A stretch of DNA of 64,000 bases. Origin: Candidatus Sacchlamyda saccharinae. Lineage in GTDB: Bacteria > Chlamydiota > Chlamydiia > Chlamydiales > Rhabdochlamydiaceae. The position numbers were made by a program, and so were the translations under genes. Below, piece by piece: positions 7,783 through 17,523 of the stretch (the first letter of the stretch is position 1; each line of letters starts with the position of its first letter). The notes below the pieces were generated by a model. It was given only the letters and a program-made list of their open reading frames with translations, searched no databases and was not told the DNA's origin. The stretch covers positions 1 to 64,000 of the forward strand of contig JAUHQI010000004.1 of assembly GCA_030408505.1 (NCBI GenBank), in the 5' to 3' direction.

Positions 7783-8494
7783 GTTCTTTCGGAGCGGTGT
7801 TGAAAAACCCCTTAAATGGTTCTAAGAATTTGTCTACGGCATTTCCAGGGGTGTCGAGTAAAAAGCCTTTGATCATGTTGTTGAGGTTTTGCTCGATGAA
7901 TACCTGTTTCACCATTTGCGCAAGAACGGTACCCATGAGCTGGTCAGTTAGTGAGCCCCCTTCGGTGCTCACGTTTTTCAGAACGATCTGTTTGATTTCT
8001 GGAAGCCTTTTAGGGTTTCCTCCTTCGCTGCGGAAAAGGAGCTCTGTCTGAATGTTATTGAAGACCAGGCGTTTGATCGTCACTTTTTTCCCGCCTTTCT
8101 CATCTACTTTGGAGTTTTCTTGAAAGTGTTTGAAAATCGTCGTCCAGTTCCCATCTCCACTTGTAATGGTGTCGAATTCAAGGCCCAAGTAGATGTTGTT
8201 TACTTCGATCTCATCTATGAGAATATCGTCTGAGAAGTAGGTGTTAATGGGAGCGTTAAGTTCAATTTCTTCTGCTGAAAACGCCTTAGGAAGAGAGTAT
8301 TCTTTTGGATTTCCAATAGTGAACTTATTTATCTCTACCTCCGAAGAATCGAAATTCATTGAGCCGATTGAGACGGGGACTCCGAGTTTTTTCGAGAGGT
8401 TATTTGCGAGCATATCGGGGACCCTTGACTTGCCAAAGAAAAAGAGGGCTACAATAGCCGCAATGATGATGAGAATGGTGATGATAGTGCGCAT
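7763..8494 (-). CDS. AsmA-like inner-membrane-anchored protein
   Basis: 243 residues from the ATG at 8494, chosen because AGGAGGGG precedes it and a membrane helix (residues 2-19, rich in Ile) follows at once. A longer frame extends into the groEL terminator and is not coding. The rest resembles the N-terminal part of AsmA/DUF748 proteins: LGVPVSIGSMNFDSSEVEI, then IDEIEVNNIYLGLEFD and GNWTTI. AsmA-like proteins act in phospholipid transport or outer-membrane assembly; this short form has only the first repeats. It is co-directional with the hydrolase it overlaps. Confidence 0.7.
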   Translation of the reverse strand: MRTIITILIIIAAIVALFFFGKSRVPDMLANNLSKKLGVPVSIGSMNFDSSEVEINKFTIGNPKEYSLPKAFSAEEIELNAPINTYFSDDILIDEIEVNNIYLGLEFDTITSGDGNWTTIFKHFQENSKVDEKGGKKVTIKRLVFNNIQTELLFRSEGGNPKRLPEIKQIVLKNVSTEGGSLTDQLMGTVLAQMVKQVFIEQNLNNMIKGFLLDTPGNAVDKFLEPFKGFFNTAPKEHADNRV

Positions 8495-8540
8495 GGCCCC
8501 TCCTACAGTGGTCCTTTCTCTGCAAAATATCTTATGGGCA

Positions 8541-8572
8541 AAAAAAAAGCACCTCATTTGAGGTGCTTTTTT
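8541..8572 (-). terminator. Rho-independent terminator downstream of groEL
   Basis: The palindrome AAAAGCACCTCA / TGAGGTGCTTTT with a two-base loop is followed on the minus strand by a long T-run. It lies just after the groEL stop codon and separates groEL from the AsmA-like gene. Confidence 0.85.
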
Positions 8573-8588
8573 GGAAAAAGGGGGGGGA

Positions 8589-10241
<1,653 letters not shown>

Positions 10242-10249
10242 CTATCTCC

Positions 10250-10564
10250 TTAGTTTTCTACAATTGCAATGATGTCGTCTGAGCGAACGATGATATACTC
10301 TTCATCATCGATAGTCACTTCTTGAGCGGCGTACTTGTCCATTAAGATGGTGTCTCCAATAGAAACGGGAACAAGAATGTCTTCTCCTTCTTTCGTTTTG
10401 GATCCTGGGCCGATTGCGACCACAACGGCGGTTTCTTGTTTTTGCTGAGCTGAGTCGGGAAGGATAATTCCACCCTTAGTTGTTTCTTCTGTCTCTGTGC
10501 GCTTAGCAACCACCCGGCTGCCAAGAGGCTTAATAGAGATTTTTTTTGCTGTTGCTTGTGTCAT
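10250..10564 (-). CDS. groES: Co-chaperonin GroES
   Basis: 104 residues from the ATG at 10564, which has AGGAG upstream; a six-residue-longer start lacks support. It contains the mobile-loop segment (ETTKGGIILPDSAQQK) that docks on GroEL and the conserved KYAAQEVTIDDEEYIIV region. It caps the GroEL ring. First gene of the groES-groEL operon, with a promoter at 10597-10625 and a CIRCE-like palindrome directly upstream. Confidence 0.97.
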   Translation of the reverse strand: MTQATAKKISIKPLGSRVVAKRTETEETTKGGIILPDSAQQKQETAVVVAIGPGSKTKEGEDILVPVSIGDTILMDKYAAQEVTIDDEEYIIVRSDDIIAIVEN

Positions 10565-10596
10565 AAAAACTCCTAGATTCAATTAGGGAATATCTC

Positions 10597-10625
10597 ATTC
10601 TACGGCAAATGTGGATTTAAGACAA
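10597..10625 (-). promoter_or_regulatory. groES-groEL promoter
   Basis: On the minus strand TTGTCT (plus-strand 10620-10625) and TAGAAT (10597-10602) are separated by exactly 17 bases and lie about 35 bases upstream of the groES start, matching a vegetative sigma-66/sigma-70-type promoter. Confidence 0.65.
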
Positions 10626-10629
10626 GAAT

Positions 10630-10656
10630 TTAGCACCTTTAGCCGTGGATTGCTAA
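10630..10656. promoter_or_regulatory. CIRCE-like HrcA operator between groES and pepF
   Basis: TTAGCACCT (10630-10638), a nine-base spacer and GATTGCTAA (10648-10656) match the CIRCE arms at 15 of 18 positions with the exact spacing. It sits four bases upstream of the groES -35 element and 11 bases before the -35 element of the divergent pepF promoter, so HrcA bound here could influence both. Confidence 0.65.
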
Positions 10657-10667
10657 AAAAATACCCT

Positions 10668-10696
10668 TTGACAAGTGAAGATTTTTTGGAATAATG
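10668..10696 (+). promoter_or_regulatory. Putative pepF promoter
   Basis: A perfect TTGACA (10668-10673) is followed after 16 bases by AATAAT (10690-10695), one mismatch from TATAAT, about 25 bases before the pepF start codon. Confidence 0.6.
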
Positions 10697-10719
10697 GGCA
10701 AGGTTTTAACGGAGGGATC

Positions 10720-12540
10720 ATGACAGAAATAGTGGAAGAGACTCAAGAAAGAACGGCAATTGCTCAGGACGACAAGTGGAATATTGAGGCCCTATACAAA
10801 AATCTTCAAGCTTGGCAAATCGAGCTAGAGCAGGTGGGTAGACCTCAAAATAAGCCCCATTGGCCAGAGATCGCAGCATTCAAGGGAAAATTGGGAGATA
10901 GCCCTCAAGTTCTCAAAGAATTTCTTAACCTTAGTCTAGCTCTCGATCAAAAGCTTTCCCGCCTCTATACCTACGCTCATATGCGCTATGACGAAGACTT
11001 AGGCCACGAAGAACATAAAAAAGCAAATGCCATTATGGGTGCCCTCTACCATGATTTTGCTCTCGAGCTTTCTTTTGCCGAGCCCGAGCTTCTCGCACTT
11101 CCAAGTGAAACGATAGAAGCTTATTTAAAAGACCCTCTTCTAGAAGAATATCATTTCTACATCGAGCGCATTGTCCGGATGAAACCGCATACCCTTTCAG
11201 CAGATAAGGAAGAGCTCCTTTCAATGGCTGGCAAAGCTCTTGGGACCTCAGGCACTGCATTTAGCGCCTTTAACAACGCCGACCTTAAATTTCCAAAGAT
11301 ACTCGATAGCCAGGGAAACGAGAAAGAGCTTTCCCATGCAAAATACTCCTCCTATATGGCCGGTCGTGATCGGGTTTTAAGGAAAAATGCTTTTCAAGCT
11401 CTCCACTCCTCTTTTGAAAATTATGAAAATACCGTTTGTGAACTTTTTAATGGGCACATGCAAAAGCATACCTTTCATATGCGCTCGAGAGACTATCCCT
11501 CTTGTTTAGATGCGGCACTATTCCCAAACCAAATTGATACTGCCGTCTATACCAACCTTGTCGACACGGTCAAAGAGAATCTCTCCGTCTTACATCGGTA
11601 CATGAAGCTTCGAAAAAAAGCGCTAGGGGTAGAGGAGCTGCATCTTTACGATGTTTATGTTCCCATAGTCGAAGAAGTGGAGATGCGCTTTGACTACCCG
11701 AAAGCTGAAAAAATGGTGATTGAATCGGTTGCTCCTCTTGGCAAAGAATACCAAGAAATATTGCACAACGGCTTAGAGAAAGATCGGTGGGTTGATCGCT
11801 ATGAAAACTTACGCAAGCGCTCGGGAGCCTACTCAACGGGCAGCTACGATACGATGCCCTATATTCTTATGAATTATAGTGGCACTATCCGCGATCTGAT
11901 GACGCTCGCTCATGAAGCAGGTCACAGCATGCACTCCTACATGAGCCATAAACATCAGCCTTACCAATACAGTCATTACCCCATCTTTCTCGCAGAAGTG
12001 GCTTCTACCTTTAACGAAGAGCTGATGTTCACTCACCTATTAAAACAAGAACTTACTGATCTGGAAAAAACCTATCTAATCAACCAAAAAATTGAAGATA
12101 TCCGCGCAACATTCTTTAGGCAAACGATGTTCGCAGAGTTTGAGCTAGCGGTCCACAGATTAGCCGAGCAAGATACCCCCTTAACGCCAGGGCTTCTCAA
12201 AGATCTCTACCGAAAACTCAATCAAGAATATTTTGGGCCCGATATGGTTGTTGACTCTGAAATTGATATCGAGTGGGCCCGTATCCCTCATTTTTATAGC
12301 AATTTCTACGTTTACCAATATGCAACCGGGATCAGTGCAGCGCACGCTCTTTTTGAAAAAGTTACCCAAGAGGGTGATGCCGCAAGAGTGCGCTATCTAA
12401 ACTTCCTTTCTTCTGGGAGCAGTCATTATCCTCTTGACTTATTGGAGCATGCTGGAGTAAACATGCGTGAGAAAGGGCCCATTGAGGCAACAATCAAACA
12501 TTTCGATAACCTTGTGACCCAGCTCGAAGGCGTGTTGTAA
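10720..12540 (+). CDS. pepF: Oligoendopeptidase F (M3B metallopeptidase)
   Basis: 606 residues from the ATG at 10720, preceded by GGAGGG; the upstream part of the open frame lies in the promoter. The zinc site is LAHEAGHSMHSYM (HExxH), with the downstream glutamate in LAEVASTFNE. The IEWARIPHFYSNFYVYQYATG segment is typical of the family C-terminal lobe. It trims short oligopeptides in the cytoplasm. Its place next to groES matches the order known in Chlamydia. It is followed after three bases by the HPr gene. Confidence 0.95.
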   Translation: MTEIVEETQERTAIAQDDKWNIEALYKNLQAWQIELEQVGRPQNKPHWPEIAAFKGKLGDSPQVLKEFLNLSLALDQKLSRLYTYAHMRYDEDLGHEEHKKANAIMGALYHDFALELSFAEPELLALPSETIEAYLKDPLLEEYHFYIERIVRMKPHTLSADKEELLSMAGKALGTSGTAFSAFNNADLKFPKILDSQGNEKELSHAKYSSYMAGRDRVLRKNAFQALHSSFENYENTVCELFNGHMQKHTFHMRSRDYPSCLDAALFPNQIDTAVYTNLVDTVKENLSVLHRYMKLRKKALGVEELHLYDVYVPIVEEVEMRFDYPKAEKMVIESVAPLGKEYQEILHNGLEKDRWVDRYENLRKRSGAYSTGSYDTMPYILMNYSGTIRDLMTLAHEAGHSMHSYMSHKHQPYQYSHYPIFLAEVASTFNEELMFTHLLKQELTDLEKTYLINQKIEDIRATFFRQTMFAEFELAVHRLAEQDTPLTPGLLKDLYRKLNQEYFGPDMVVDSEIDIEWARIPHFYSNFYVYQYATGISAAHALFEKVTQEGDAARVRYLNFLSSGSSHYPLDLLEHAGVNMREKGPIEATIKHFDNLVTQLEGVL

Positions 12541-12543
12541 TTT

Positions 12544-12822
12544 ATGGAACAAAAAAACAAAGAATCCTTCGTTGTGATCAACGAGAAAGGGCTGCATACC
12601 AGACCCTCGACGGAACTCGTCAAATGTGCAGCCAACTACGAGGCAGAAATCAACCTCACTTATCAAGATTTGACAGTGAATGCCAAGTCTTTACTTGGTA
12701 TTCTCATGCTCGCCGCAGCCAAAGGAGCAAAGATCCAAATCGATGCCTCCGGCCCTGACGCGGAGCAGGCAATTACAGCCATCCGCACCCTCGCCGAAAA
12801 CAAATTCAACGTCAAGTACTAG
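12544..12822 (+). CDS. ptsH: Phosphocarrier protein HPr
   Basis: 92 residues. The phosphorylated histidine lies in EKGLHTRPST (His18, equal to His15 of standard HPr). The regulatory serine is in NAKSLLGIL (Ser46 equivalent), so control by an HPr kinase is possible. It accepts phosphate from enzyme I in phosphotransferase signalling. It directly follows pepF, and enzyme I does not follow: a repeat element starts about 30 bases downstream. Confidence 0.93.
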   Translation: MEQKNKESFVVINEKGLHTRPSTELVKCAANYEAEINLTYQDLTVNAKSLLGILMLAAAKGAKIQIDASGPDAEQAITAIRTLAENKFNVKY

Positions 12823-12854
12823 GGAGAGAGAAAATGAGGGGGTTGTCTTAAGAA

Positions 12855-13140
12855 GGGCCGCTATCATTTTTTCTGCGGGGCAATACTTTGTCTGCCCCGT
12901 CCGGCACTGGCGTGTCTTGAGCTGTTTAGACTTCGGTAAATCGGACCCTAAGCTCAAAAGTCCATACATAGTACTGTCCTTTTTCGCACGGGCCAATTTC
13001 CCTTTGCCTAAAGCAGCCGTCGGCTGCGTGAGCACCTCATCGGCTTCGCCTCTTTCGTGTCACCACGCAGAGCACATTCAAATGCAATTAAGCGCTCAGT
13101 TGTTCTCATGTGGTCCCGCCTGAATGCATTTGCAGCCGAT
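12855..13140. repeat. Dispersed fold-back repeat, copy 1
   Basis: The 329-base gap between ptsH and the BFN gene holds no convincing gene. It matches the element at 32984-33420: shared blocks include GGGCCGC at the left end, GTCTTGAGCTGTTTAG, GGTAAATCGGACCCTA, ACGGGCCAATTTCCCTTTGC and TAAGCGCTCA. Near the left end CGGGGCA/TGCCCCG form a perfect hairpin, and GCAGCC/GGCTGC form another. Copy 1 lacks most of the right half seen in copy 2. No transposase is visible, so it is MITE-like or a structured RNA. Confidence 0.75.
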
Positions 13141-13151
13141 CCCCTCCTTCT

Positions 13152-13559
13152 TTACTCTTCGATGGGGACGGCGGCGGTGAGGATGTCCTTGTGGGCGAAG
13201 ATCGGGGCATTGTGCATGAGAGCGAGGGTGAGGCAGTCGCTAGGACGTGCATCAATCTCGAGGATCTGCGTTTGATTTCCAATCGTCTGCTCTAGAAACA
13301 GGCGAGAGAAGTAGATCGTATCTTCGATGTTGTTGATGACAACTTGCGTGAGGCGGACATCAAGTCCTTTGAAAATGCTGTCGATGAGATTGTGGGTATA
13401 CGGACGGGGGTGCGGCTCATTTGTGAGTAGGCATTGTAGGTTTCTACCAACAAGAGGATCGGTGTAGATCGCAAATTGCTTCTCCTCATTACCGAGGATA
13501 ATCACGGTGTATGCCCGTGATTGCATGATTTTATTGAAGTGGATCTGTACAAGTTGCAT
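13152..13559 (-). CDS. BFN (DUF151) domain protein
   Basis: 135 residues spanning almost exactly one bifunctional-nuclease (DUF151) domain. Typical segments are YTVIILGNEEKQFAIYTDP near the start, then DVRLTQVVINNIEDTIYFS, and the signature IDARPSDCLTLAL. The domain occurs in many bacteria; some members have nuclease activity in vitro, but the role in chlamydiae is unknown. The gene is flanked by two palindromic repeat elements, at 12855-13140 and 13564-13716. Confidence 0.85.
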   Translation of the reverse strand: MQLVQIHFNKIMQSRAYTVIILGNEEKQFAIYTDPLVGRNLQCLLTNEPHPRPYTHNLIDSIFKGLDVRLTQVVINNIEDTIYFSRLFLEQTIGNQTQILEIDARPSDCLTLALMHNAPIFAHKDILTAAVPIEE

Positions 13560-13563
13560 GAGA

Positions 13564-13716
13564 CTATCCCACTATTGAAAAGTTTTGATTTTTGAAAAAT
13601 TTTTTCTCAGATTTTTGGATCGCCTCGCAGGACATACTGGATACAGTAGGCCAAGAGGCGATCCAAAAATCTGGGGAAAAAGATTCTAAAAGGAAATTTC
13701 TTAAATAGTGGGATAG
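13564..13716. repeat. 153-base fold-back (perfect-arm inverted repeat) element
   Basis: The whole stretch can fold into one hairpin. Outer arms CTATCCCACTATT (13564-13576) and AATAGTGGGATAG (13704-13716) are perfect. Inner arms at 13608-13626 and 13655-13673 pair over 19 bases without mismatch, and A/T-rich segments between also pair loosely. The tip is a smaller TACTG/CAGTA hairpin. It fills the space between the BFN gene and rpiA and resembles a MITE, although it could also end transcription from both sides. Confidence 0.85.
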
Positions 13717-13723
13717 GCTCATA

Positions 13724-14401
13724 TTAATTAAGTAGGGTAGTAGTTCCGTCTTGCTTACCAATAACACATCGTTTAGCAAGATGGAAGAAAAAACCTGTAT
13801 CGACCACGCCAGGAATGGAGAGGAGGTTGTTTTGTAGATCTTCTAGATCTTTTGGTGGTGAGGAGAAGTGAATATCGTAAATCCAATTTTGGTTATCCGT
13901 TAGATATGGGATTTCAGTATCTTTTCTAAGAGAACCAGAGAGTCCAAGCTCTTGGATATGTCTTTGAGTGGCTTGTGCGCCAAAGGGGATGATTTCAATG
14001 GGAAGGGGGCAAAGTCCTAACTGGTCAACTAGCTTAGTTTCATCGGCAATGACCACCATCTCCTTACTCATCGAGGCAATGATTTTTTCTCGGACGAGTG
14101 CTCCTCCAGCTCCTTTGATGAGTCTTTTTTGTGGATCAATTTCATCGGCTCCATCGATGGTTAGATCGAGAGCATTGATTGTGTTGATGTCAAGGAGGGG
14201 AATGTTTCCGGCTTTCGCCATGTCTTCAGAGACGACAGATGTGGCCACAGCCTGCACTTTGAGTCCTTGTTTACACTTTTCAATGAGGTGCTTGATGAAA
14301 AAAGCGGCTGTGGAGCCCGTTCCAAGGCCTAGAAGCATCCCATCTTGGACAAACTCTAAAGCTTTGATACTAGCTGCCTCTTTCGCTACATTTTGTGACA
14401 T
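13724..14401 (-). CDS. rpiA: Ribose-5-phosphate isomerase A
   Basis: 225 residues from the ATG at 14401, which fits the family length; the longer open frame is upstream read-through. It shows LGLGTGSTAAFFI for phosphate binding, DLTIDGADEIDP with the catalytic aspartates, and KGAGGALVREKI with the catalytic Lys/Glu region. It interconverts ribose-5-phosphate and ribulose-5-phosphate in the pentose phosphate pathway. Divergent from the small gene at 14469. Confidence 0.96.
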   Translation of the reverse strand: MSQNVAKEAASIKALEFVQDGMLLGLGTGSTAAFFIKHLIEKCKQGLKVQAVATSVVSEDMAKAGNIPLLDINTINALDLTIDGADEIDPQKRLIKGAGGALVREKIIASMSKEMVVIADETKLVDQLGLCPLPIEIIPFGAQATQRHIQELGLSGSLRKDTEIPYLTDNQNWIYDIHFSSPPKDLEDLQNNLLSIPGVVDTGFFFHLAKRCVIGKQDGTTTLLN

Positions 14402-14468
14402 AACTTTTAGATCCCTTGCAAAAAAGTGTTTACGACGATAGTCTGTGAGATTATCAGGAGTGTAAAAA

Positions 14469-14753
14469 ATGAACTCACCACAAGGCAAGAAAAAAGAACT
14501 CGCAGAAGAAAGTCTCAAGACGAAAAAAGCCAGGGAAAAGTTGCAGAAACGCCTTGAATCGATGGATGCTCAGATTACGAAAGAGGCCATCGATAGAAAA
14601 TCCATTGAAATCCATCGGTGGATCTCTAGACATGCCGATCGGCGTATCGCTCTCAAGGATAAAGAAATTTCTCTATTCGACGAAAATCAGAATGCGGCAG
14701 AAATTTCTCTCAAAATAGCAAAACTAGCTGAAAAAATTCAGATTGAGAATTGA
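14469..14753 (+). CDS. Small coiled-coil hypothetical protein
   Basis: 94 residues, highly charged (Lys, Glu, Arg) and predicted helical throughout, with heptad-like spacing (for example LQKRLESMDAQITKEAI). AGGAG precedes the ATG at proper spacing. No cysteine and no membrane segment. It lies between divergent rpiA and co-directional tyrS, 25 bases before the latter. Function unknown. Confidence 0.65.
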   Translation: MNSPQGKKKELAEESLKTKKAREKLQKRLESMDAQITKEAIDRKSIEIHRWISRHADRRIALKDKEISLFDENQNAAEISLKIAKLAEKIQIEN

Positions 14754-14778
14754 ACCTCATTGAGGTAAGCTGATACTC

Positions 14779-16050
14779 ATGAATGTAATTGAGTACTTGC
14801 AAAAACGGGGCTGTATTGATGCCCTGACCAGTGAAGAGATAGCAAAATCTTGCGAAAAGCCGATGAAAGTCTATGTGGGCTTTGATCCGACAGCAGATAG
14901 TCTTCATCTAGGGAATTTATTCGGCATCATATTGCTCTCCCATTTTCAGCGCTTTGGCCATACTCCCGTCATCGTCCTAGGCGGTACCACAGGACGTATC
15001 GGTGACCCTTCAGGCAAAAGCATTGAAAGACCTCTTTTAGATGTAGAAACAATCCTCAATAACGTCCACTCTATTCGATTGCATTTTGAGCAAATTCTCG
15101 ATTTTGAGGGAGATCTACCTAGACCCATTATCGTAAACAATGACGAGTGGTATCAGAATTTTGGTGTGATCGACTTTATGCGAGAAGTGGGAAAACACTT
15201 CCGCGTAGGAGCCATGCTTTCCAAAGAGAGTGTCAAAGCCAGACTCCACTCAGAAGAGGGGATTAGTTACACCGAATTTAGTTATCAGCTGATCCAAGCA
15301 TACGATTTTTACTATCTCAACGCGCAATATGATGTCTCCATGCAAATGGGGGGAAGTGACCAGTGGGGGAATATCACAGCGGGGATCGATTTGACCAGGC
15401 GGTTGACCGGAAGATCTGTTTACGGGCTTACTTGGCCCCTACTCACACGTAGCGACGGAAAGAAATTTGGAAAATCCGAAGAGGGGGCTATCTGGTTATC
15501 TGCAAAAAAATGCTCCCCATACCAGTTCTATCAGTATCTGATGCGGATCCCAGATGATGATGTCATCTCCATGATGAAAAAGCTCACCTACATGGAACTT
15601 GAAGAGATCGAAGAGATTGAGCAGCAGATGCAAAGTTCTAGTTATGCGCCTAACTCAGCGCAAAAACGGCTAGCTGAAGAAATCACACGTATCGTCCATG
15701 GAAAAGAGGGGCTGGAAAAAGCACTCAAGGTGACAGAAGGGGCGGCGCCCGGCAAGGAAGCAAAGCTAGATGCAGACGTTCTGCGGGAGATTGCACAAGA
15801 TATGCCTAATATATCCCTTTCTAAGGAAGATGTGGTTGGAAAATCTTACGCTGAGCTCGCAGCCCTATCGGGACTTCTTACCAGCAAAGGGGAGGGGGGA
15901 CGGATGCTCAAAAATGGGGGGGCCTATCTCAATAACGACAAAATCACAGATCCAGCCAAGATGGTCGAAAACGGGGATCTCATTGACGGTGAATACCTCC
16001 TTCTAGGCGCTGGGAAAAAGAAAAAAGTCCTCATCTCCATGAAAAAATAG
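14779..16050 (+). CDS. tyrS: Tyrosyl-tRNA synthetase
   Basis: 423 residues, full length for the bacterial enzyme. Class I signatures are FDPTADSLHLGNLF (HIGH equivalent HLGN) and KKFGKSEEGAIWL (KMSKS equivalent KFGKS). QMGGSDQWGNI recognises tyrosine and tyrosyl-adenylate. The C-terminal S4-like RNA-binding domain begins near residue 360. It charges tRNA-Tyr with tyrosine. Confidence 0.97.
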   Translation: MNVIEYLQKRGCIDALTSEEIAKSCEKPMKVYVGFDPTADSLHLGNLFGIILLSHFQRFGHTPVIVLGGTTGRIGDPSGKSIERPLLDVETILNNVHSIRLHFEQILDFEGDLPRPIIVNNDEWYQNFGVIDFMREVGKHFRVGAMLSKESVKARLHSEEGISYTEFSYQLIQAYDFYYLNAQYDVSMQMGGSDQWGNITAGIDLTRRLTGRSVYGLTWPLLTRSDGKKFGKSEEGAIWLSAKKCSPYQFYQYLMRIPDDDVISMMKKLTYMELEEIEEIEQQMQSSSYAPNSAQKRLAEEITRIVHGKEGLEKALKVTEGAAPGKEAKLDADVLREIAQDMPNISLSKEDVVGKSYAELAALSGLLTSKGEGGRMLKNGGAYLNNDKITDPAKMVENGDLIDGEYLLLGAGKKKKVLISMKK

Positions 16051-16139
16051 TTTTCATTCTTGTTCCCAAAAAAAGACTTGCTCGAAATTGGTCTCCTCAC
16101 AACAATGAGGCTAAATCGATAAAACACAGGAGATTGACT

Positions 16140-16460
16140 ATGTCAACGATCACAAAGAAGAAACTGATTCAGGTGATATCTCAAGAGCTCGGATTGCACC
16201 CAAACGACGTTCGCAATGTAATCCAATCTTTCCTTGATAGAATGACAGACTACTTAGCCAACGGAGATCGCCTAGAATTCAGAGATTTTGGAGTTTTTGA
16301 GATCGTTCAACGTAAACAAAAAATTGGAAGAAACCCCAAAAATGCCGCTGTGCCTATCGTAATCCCTGCGCGTTCTGCCGTTAAATTCACTCCTGGGAAA
16401 AAAATGAAAAAATTAATTGAAAAAGAGCCTACCTCGATGTCGACATCAGAGGGGATTTAA
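16140..16460 (+). CDS. HU/IHF family DNA-bending protein
   Basis: 106 residues from the ATG at 16140, with AGGAG upstream. The fold is visible from ITKKKLIQVISQELG, through RLEFRDFGVFEI, to the DNA-binding arm RKQKIGRNPKN...IPARSAVKFTPGKKMKKLI. The proline that wedges bent DNA lies in the arm (RNPKN). A short Ser/Thr-rich tail follows the core. It probably acts as chromosomal architectural protein; HU versus IHF cannot be decided. Confidence 0.92.
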   Translation: MSTITKKKLIQVISQELGLHPNDVRNVIQSFLDRMTDYLANGDRLEFRDFGVFEIVQRKQKIGRNPKNAAVPIVIPARSAVKFTPGKKMKKLIEKEPTSMSTSEGI

Positions 16461-16538
16461 ATTTTTACTCGATTGAAAAAATAGCTCAAGTTCTTGATAA
16501 TAGAGTCTTCCAATTAGAGGTGAGGCTAAAGGCTGCAT

Positions 16539-17492
16539 ATGTCTACGTTAGAGCACGAAAAGCAGATCAAAGAATACGAGAAGACTCTAAGAGAAGTTAA
16601 AAATCAGAACGAAAGCAATCAGCTTTGGTCTGAGGACGAGATTTCTTCCCTAGAAGGAAAACTGGATGATCTCAAAAATAAAGTCTACTCAGAGCTGACG
16701 CCCTGGCAGCGGGTGGAGATTTCTAGACATCCAAAACGCCCCCGTTCTGTCGACTACATCAAACACCTCTGCGAAGAATTTACCGAAATCCACGGAGATC
16801 GCAATTTCCGTGACGATAATGCCATCATTTGCGGTTTTTGCAAGATCGGTGGAGAAAAATTCATGCTCATTGCCCAAGAAAAAGGGTGCGATACTGAAAG
16901 CCGCATCGAGCGCAATTTTGGTATGCCCCACCCTGAAGGGTACCGAAAAGCATTGCGCTGCATGCAGCTCGCTGCAAAATTTCGCCTGCCTGTGCTCACT
17001 CTGCTCGATACACCCGGTGCTTTTGCAGGCTTGGCCGCTGAAGAGCGGGGACAGGGATGGGCGATAGCTAAAAATCTGCTGGAAATGGCCCAGCTCCCCA
17101 CTTCAATTATCGTCCTCCTCATTGGAGAAGGCTGTTCTGGAGGCGCTCTTGGTATAGGCGTTGGAGATCGCGTTGTCATGCTCGAGCACGCCTACTATTC
17201 CGTGATTTCACCCGAAGGTTGTGCTTCTATTCTCTGGAAAGATAGCGGGAAAAAAGAAACAGCTGCAGAGGTTCTCAAGCTTCATGCTGAACAGCTCATG
17301 CCCCTTGGTGTTGTCGACGACATCATCGAAGAGCCTCAAGGTGGAGCCCATTACGACCCAGAAGCAGTGTATCAAAGCGTCCGGGAATATGTCCTTTCTG
17401 CCCGAAAAGAGCTCACAAAAAAACCGATAAAAACTCTCTTAGAAGAGCGGTACCAAAAATTCCGTAAAATCGGTGAGTTTCAGCTAGATTAG
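16539..17492 (+). CDS. accA: Acetyl-CoA carboxylase carboxyltransferase subunit alpha
   Basis: 317 residues, standard length. After an N-terminal coiled-coil region come [43 protein letters not shown] and [15 protein letters not shown], the crotonase-fold carboxyl-transfer signatures. With AccD it transfers carboxyl from biotin to acetyl-CoA, giving malonyl-CoA for the fatty-acid genes at 34-37 kb. msbA follows 31 bases later, as in Chlamydia. Confidence 0.97.
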   Translation: MSTLEHEKQIKEYEKTLREVKNQNESNQLWSEDEISSLEGKLDDLKNKVYSELTPWQRVEISRHPKRPRSVDYIKHLCEEFTEIHGDRNFRDDNAIICGFCKIGGEKFMLIAQEKGCDTESRIERNFGMPHPEGYRKALRCMQLAAKFRLPVLTLLDTPGAFAGLAAEERGQGWAIAKNLLEMAQLPTSIIVLLIGEGCSGGALGIGVGDRVVMLEHAYYSVISPEGCASILWKDSGKKETAAEVLKLHAEQLMPLGVVDDIIEEPQGGAHYDPEAVYQSVREYVLSARKELTKKPIKTLLEERYQKFRKIGEFQLD

Positions 17493-17523
17493 AAGACATT
17501 ATTCGTGTATAAACGTCTTCAAG

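Noticed and set aside
12855-13140. A tRNA or a known ncRNA in the dispersed repeat
   Set aside because: No cloverleaf or anticodon arm was found, and the structure is a simple hairpin plus long inverted repeats.
13564-13779. A 71-codon minus-strand frame in the palindrome
   Set aside because: It is the inverted repeat read as protein and overlaps the end of rpiA.
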